Position numbers and translations under genes: made by a program
Assembly (NCBI GenBank): GCA_020736575.1
Contig: JAGPYM010000054.1
Span: 62,001-126,000 of the forward strand
Origin: Thelonectria olida
Lineage: Eukaryota > Ascomycota > Sordariomycetes > Hypocreales > Nectriaceae
Reading direction: 5' to 3'
Length of the DNA: 64,000 bases
Notes under the pieces: model-generated
Told to the model about the DNA's origin: nothing
What the model saw: only the letters and a program-made list of their open reading frames with translations
The model's database searches: none
Shown: piece after piece, positions 58,337 through 64,000 of the stretch
How positions within the stretch are numbered: the first letter of the stretch is position 1
Layout of the letters: each line of letters begins with the position of its first letter

Positions 58337-61300
58337 TCATGATATACTGTCGTCCGGCTGCTTATAAGTCCTAGCCAGATCCCTTTTGCCGGTCATCCTC
58401 CTCAAGCCTCCTTTAACACCAGAAGTCCCACTTCCCGCAGCAGTGAAATTTGACGGCTGCCTTAGAAGAGAGGAGATGGAAGGGCGTGCGTCTGGCGTAG
58501 ATGGGGACGAGGTATACGATACATCTGCTTTCATATTGCGATGTCTGTGTATGGTTGCATGGGTTGAACTTGGTTGAATTCTTGGTGCTTCGCCAAACCT
58601 TGGGATATCGTCAAACGCTCTTTCTTTTCCGTTGTCCACAGGGAGACCCAGGTCCGTCCTTGTTCGTATATCTTTACTTCCTCGACCTTTGTCTTCTTCT
58701 GTCATAGAACTAACGCTGGGAGATCTCCAAGAATTTTCTGTACTGACTCGGGATGAAGCTTGTAGTGAACTTGTCGCAGAAGCAATTGCGTATTTGCTTC
58801 CGTCGCGAGAGCTCGGGCTAGGTGTTCTTTGGTCTCGACCTGCACCCTCTGGGGTTAGGAACGAGCCCTGCGGTCCATTTGCTGTGGTAGGTAGGATTGC
58901 CTTTTGCGAGTGGTGGCGATGCATGCCTAGAAGCACACCTCCACGGCTCCTTACCACCCCGGCGTCTGGTTCAGGCTTCTTCTTTGCCCAGGGAAACTTC
59001 GACTGCTTCGAGTGTTCCCTAAAGGTCTGGATGCGTGCAGGGCTAGCCTGCCCGGGGACACAAGCACATGGGACGAAGCAGCTGGCAGGCCTATCCCAGA
59101 TGAACTTCTGGATGACGCGCCTCGTCCCTGGCTCTGTGCCGTCCCAGTCGGGTTCATCAATGTGGAGGTACTTGAGATCCGCCATTGACACAGCGAGCAT
59201 GTCACAACCCGTGGGCGGGGAGTTGTTCCAATAACATCGACCGCAAGAGTCCAGCTCAGTAACCACGGGGCAGAGAAGATCGCCGAATCCGTCACCGAAA
59301 AGGGTGATGGCGTGTAGGGCGCGCGTGAATCCCACCCAGCCGGGCCCTTCGCCCTGGAGAAAGACGCCCTTCGGCTCGAACGGATCAGAGCGGCGGGCGA
59401 CGTCTATGAAGTCGAAGCCCTCGAGGTGATTCCATGGTGATCGTGAAATGTGGAAGCCAATCCCTTCGTCATCTTTCATGTCCGCCTGGTGGTCGATCAT
59501 CTGCTCCAGTATGCCCAGGAGCTCGCTGACTCTATCCCTAAAGCGATACTTATTGTCCCCTCCATTTTGATTCGGAGTACCACCCTTGGCGCGTAGTTCC
59601 AGTTTGAGATTATCTTCGTCAGTCAAGACCTCCATCGAGGCAGCTCTGCCCGTATATCTTTCCTGTGGTTCGCGCAGCGTATCAAAGACTGATGAGTATT
59701 TCTGGTTCGGGTAAAGCTGGCTGTCGGCCCTCAGAGATGCACGGACGAGGTGCAGCAGCGCGCTTGGCCCATCCACGAGCCAGGCGCGCCGGTCAGACGT
59801 GTCGTGCAGGATGACGTGCTTCGTGGCCAGCCACTCCATCCGACCAATGAGGTCGCCGTTGTCATGAGCGAACTTGAGAGCGGGTATCCTCTTGCCGCGG
59901 GCAAAAGTGACGCTGGGCGTGATGTATTTCCCACCTGAGATCTGGAACTTCTCGAGGACCCATCCTTGCCGTGGAGGATCGAGGTTCGAGGTCCGGATGG
60001 TGTACTTTGCGCGTGTCGTTCCTGAAGATCGTTATTTATCAGTGGCTGGGAAGACGTTCTTCTTCTTACTTACCAGTGACATTTTCGACACTCGAGCACC
60101 ATCCGATAATATTTTGTGCTGTTTCTAGATCCTTGTATCGGAGTCTGTCAACGCCGTCGCGGAAACCGTTACCGACCCTCGGATCTGCATAAGATATGCG
60201 GGATCCGTCATCGTTTTCTAGGAGGTGCCATGAGATGGTGCCATCTTCGAAGTCGACCTTTGTGGGGTACAGCATGGTCGAGAAGCTCTTGATCAGCAGC
60301 CGCGCTTTGAAGGGGACCGCCCTTTTTTCACCGATGATATCGGCCGCGATATCAAGAGGTATCTCGAGGCCGGGAGTGGCGCTGGGCCTCGATGGAATCG
60401 GAAAACCGCGCGCGATGGTCATGTTGTTGAATAGCTTTTTCCAGCATTGATTGCTATCGGGTTTCCCCGTGTCGGCGAGAACAAGCGGTGACTGTAAGAA
60501 GTTTATGAGGAAGTAAGGCTCCGAAGGCCCCCTTTGTATGTCATGTAGCTCGTGCCCCGCTTCATAGGGAACATGAAAGACCGTAGACAGTCTAGGCTCG
60601 CAAACACAGTGTCTGGATTGACAGGATGGTTGCAAAGCAGATCCAAGCCAGGCCAGCTGCTCAGCCACTTCGGCTATCTCAAAATATGTGCCCTTGGTGT
60701 CTAGGCGTAGGCAGCCTTTCTCTAAGCGCGCCATGAGCCAAGAACCCCCTTTCAGATCAACTAACAGGTCATTAGTAAGATCAATCGACTTAGCTTCGAA
60801 GAGGGACTGCTTTACCTCTATGGCGCTTGTGTGGCTCCGTGACTAAGCGTTGAATAAGCGCCAGAAATTTGGAGGCGGCAAAGGGCCACGCCTGCATCAT
60901 GTAGTCGTGACAGGGCAACGCTTGAAGGATGTCTCCCTCGCCGGTGACGGTGATGACCCCCGAAATGAGCTCTCGCGGCTCCCCCTCTGAGAACTCCTGG
61001 TTGAGAAATTCCACAGGATCCCATTGCAGGTCAAAATGAGCCACGCATGTCTGGGGGTCACAGTGTCGACTGATTTTCTGTCTTGGTACATGTATGGTAT
61101 TGCCGTCTGAGTCTCTTTGGGGTTCATACCTTAGCGTTTCGAGAACTGTCTGACGAATGGCGCGCATGTTCGAGGGAACGATTCCGCGTAGAGCAAGATC
61201 CCGGTTCAGAGTTGAGACCAGCCAGGCAGACGCCTCGGCATCCTTCAAGATCTGCCGATAGGCATCATACGGGTCAATTGGTACAGAAGGGGCCTTTTCT

Positions 61301-63779
61301 GTCTCATCTGAGAGATCGGCCGGCTCGCGGTTCCACAGTGTCCAGATTCGTTCCTCCCAGCCCATACCGGCATCACGTTCCTCATCAATTGGCGTAGCAC
61401 TAACTGATCCCTCGTCGTCGCAGCCATCGCCAGCTTCACTCCGCTCGTGTATAGAACCGCTTTCCAGCAGTTTGGCGATAGCGCTGGAGGTTATAATGAG
61501 CGAAGTCTTCTTATACGGTGGCTGGATTCCGTCTCCTTTCATTAACGATAACTGAGGAGAAAACTGTCCTTACCTGTAGGCCGCCGGCTTGTGAGCAGCA
61601 TACATTATCTCCCGATGGTCCCTAGTCTTGCCCTCATGACCTAGTCGGATGGCAAATTCCTTGAGTATGTCAGGCAAGACTTCAAGAACGTCGCTAGAGC
61701 ATATCTCTCCTAGCTGCTGATGAATCATCGCCAGAAGCCAACCGGCAAAGCTGTCGGTGACTTCGTCTTCCTTGCATGCGAAACTTCCTGCGTCTGAGTA
61801 TGTGTAGAATCTGTCGTGGATGCTGTCGTTCGTAGGTCGCGGGACTTCGGAGGACTCTGATTGGGGTTCTACCTGAATTACCTCTGGGAGCTCGGCAACA
61901 GGACCCAACGTGGCTGCAGACATGGCCCCGGCAGCCAGCATGGCTTCATTAACAACGGATTGTTTGTCATGCGGGCTCGAATAGTATCCAGAGTCAGCCA
62001 CTGTGCCTTCTCCGATGTGAGAATGAGTGTCCCTGTCATTGAATTCCTTGATTGGAATCGGAGGCATCTCAGAAATGCGCTCCAAGGTCTCCCTGTCCGA
62101 CTCAAAAGACTCCTTGGTCGTTTGAACCCCTACTTCCAGGGCACGGTCATGTTTTTCTTGTCGCCTAGCGTCGGCGGCCGCATTTGCTTTCTTTTCCTTC
62201 TCAACAATGGCCACGGAAGCGAGGGCGTCTGTAATGGGTGCTCCCGTGGTGGTGGCTGTTTCGTGTCAGGTGATGCTCATTCGGAAGTGTCACCAGGACA
62301 ATGGAAAATCACATACCAGGCCGGGGGGGTGAAGAGCCGATTCTACTTTTATAAGCGGCGCGCACTCTTTGCTCGAACATGCGGACTGCGAATATCTGGA
62401 ACATACGGCGGGCTTCCTGCATCCTTTGCTCCTCCGTCATTGGGTCCTGGCAGCAACAATCAGTATGGGATAGGGATACCATCATTAAGGGGTTTGAGTA
62501 TACCTCTTCATCCTCATACTCCTCGTCTTCTTGACTATCCTCATAGTCTTCTTCTTTATCCTCTTCGTCATTGTATTCGTCTTTGTCGGGAGGAGGATGA
62601 CTATGAGGATTGGAGTATGAGCCGCTGGGATGACTATAGCCGCGGGAGATGTGCTCGCGAGCGTCTTCCTCCCTAGCCATTCGACGCTCAGCTAGCTGCT
62701 CCATCATCTCGATGAATCGCTTGCCGTCGTTTTTCAAAAGGTCATCCGCCACAGCAAGTATGCCGCCTAAGTCTAAGTTACTATATGTGGAGAAGTGATT
62801 TAAGAAGCTGCGTACCTTTGACTTGCAGGCTGTTGCCGAACGTTAAGAAATCGGTCACATCTCGATCGTGAGAGCTGTGGATTTTTTTAGGAGATTCGTC
62901 GTGACTATAATCATCGTCCTCCACTTCATCTTCGCTATAGACCTCTTCCAACTTATCTTCGTCTTTATTATTGCCGATAGATTCTACCATTCGGCCGCGG
63001 GACGGTGGTTGATTGGCGTGGCTCGATGGTAGCCCTTGGGGTGGTCGTAAAGAGAAATCGCGGGGTGGAGGGAGTATAGACGCGCCCTCACCTTGGTTAG
63101 CGAATTGCTCCAGGTCGAGGTAATAAGCATCGTATAGGCCTTCCAACTTGTCCTCTATCGCAGTTCGCTTCCGGACACAGACGGTGCAATTGCACGTATG
63201 CCCCTGCTGCTCCTTCATCTTCTTTAAAATAGCATCCTTTTCCACCTTCAATAGAGATTTCCGTTCGTCCCCCCCTAGGCTAAGCCAGAATTCTTTTATG
63301 CGTTCGTGTTCCTCTTGGTTACTCGTACTCCAGATCTTGTCTCGGGAAATGTCAGAGCTTGGCGCTCCCAAAGGTAGAAGTGTGCGCACATCCGATCCCG
63401 CGCCGAGTGGCGGGTCTGCAATATCGTAATTGGCAACGTTGTCGTGATCCCCCGGAACAGAATCTGATGGCTTGGCAGCGCCAGATGCATGACTTGAATG
63501 ACGGTTGGGCGCTTGCTCAGCTGCTGCCCCAGCCGTAGTGTTTTGTCGGCGCTTCTGCTCCTTGCGGTCAACGGCTGGGGCAGCCCGGTTGCCGGAGGTT
63601 GGGTCTTCTAGGAGGTTATTCGACTTTGCGCTTGTAGGCGTTAAAGGCTGGGGCGACTCGGAGGCAGGGCTCTTGGGGACGGTGATGAAGTTGGAGTCAT
63701 CCTTGTTGGTGCACTCGGCGGTGTTTCGAAGGGATGCTTGTGTCAGCGGAGCCGATTTCTGGTTATTGGCCGACATCAT
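58337..63779 (-). CDS. Chimeric gene: NST1-like N-terminus joined to a fungal protein of unknown function
   Basis: Proposed CDS join(58337-60021, 60074-60748, 60816-61483, 61574-62228, 62317-62446, 62504-62766, 62816-63779), 1,679 aa. All six introns (52, 67, 90, 88, 57, 49 nt) have GT/AG ends and the total is in frame. Residues 1 to about 447 match Nst1, a fungal stress/salt-response protein: [35 protein letters not shown] (about 190-215), [46 protein letters not shown]. Similarity then stops; Nst1 would continue with a long coiled coil. Instead exon 4 begins [20 protein letters not shown] and leads into a conserved-looking body ([25 protein letters not shown], [35 protein letters not shown]) with a Ser-rich tail. 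No ATG opens exon 4, so a separate downstream gene is less likely. Function unknown. Confidence 0.72.
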
Positions 63780-64000
63780 AGGTCTACGACAGGGCAGTCG
63801 AAAGCATGAAGAGGCCGCGCACCGCGCGAGGGTGATGGCGTCGACGGGGTTGAAAGAAAGACTGCTGGTTCTTTGTTGGTGCTTGGTTTCAGCAAAAGCG
63901 ATGGATGAATGGGCGGATTTTATTTCGACCGGAGGCAATTTGCCTTTTTTTTTGCCCTTTTGCGACGCTTTTGTGCGTCTTACGGTGGAACTTCTGGTCT
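63780..64000 (-). promoter_or_regulatory. Upstream region of the NST1-like chimeric gene
   Basis: The reading frame is open upstream to about 63938 but has no ATG, so translation should start at 63779 (or 63776, since two Met codons are adjacent). An A-rich run (complement of 63945-63953) lies about 170 bp upstream. The window ends here. Confidence 0.5.

Noticed and set aside
61570..62214. A separate gene starting at 62214
   Set aside because: The apparent start codon is GTG, which is not expected in fungi; the sequence continues upstream to a good AG acceptor and joins the NST1-like exons in phase.

Overview
The window is nuclear DNA of a filamentous ascomycete (Pezizomycotina). Genes carry short introns (about 48-90 nt, GT...AG). 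Recognisable families include Zn2Cys6 regulators, a membrane-anchored P450, an ACS-type MFS permease, an F-box protein, LysM and subgroup-C chitinase genes and an NST1-like protein. Moderate-GC gene blocks alternate abruptly with extremely AT-rich blocks whose old transposons show C-to-T/G-to-A decay, the signature of repeat-induced point mutation (RIP). I cannot assign a genus. All functions below are read from motifs; no database search was run.

Layout. 1-223 and 14384-16104 are the two halves of one regulator gene split by a 14.16-kb insertion. That insertion (224-14383) is a minus-strand Copia retrotransposon with 152-bp LTRs and a perfect 5-bp target duplication; nested in it is a minus-strand Gypsy element (about 995-9145) with 385-bp LTRs. 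16.8-35.8 kb is an accessory gene block: a decayed CTF1-like regulator, a decayed 4-coumarate-CoA-ligase-like gene, an intact P450, an intact alpha/beta hydrolase, an intact Zn2Cys6 regulator divergent from an intact MFS permease, gene fragments, and an intact MDR oxidoreductase. The set looks like a partly eroded catabolic or secondary-metabolite cluster. 36.8-38.4 kb is an F-box gene. 38.6-46.1 kb is a chitin-related locus: a broken LysM gene, a MITE-like insertion, a broken killer-toxin-type GH18 chitinase, a tRNA-like SINE with a 14-bp target duplication, and an intact 10-cysteine secreted protein.

48.6-50.4 kb and 53.1-58.2 kb are RIP-degraded repeat blocks. The second holds five degraded relatives of the SINE and a large imperfect inverted repeat. 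Between them lie an orphan gene (51.1-52.0 kb) and a gene fragment. 58.3-63.8 kb is best explained by a single seven-exon minus-strand gene of 1,679 codons whose first ~450 residues are NST1-like and whose remainder is an unrelated fungal protein of unknown function. All seven exons join in frame, so this is a candidate chimeric gene.

The most interesting observations are the SINE, the NST1 chimera, the nested retrotransposon insertion with readable RIP damage in its catalytic motifs, and the decayed LysM/chitinase locus next to an intact cysteine-rich secreted protein.
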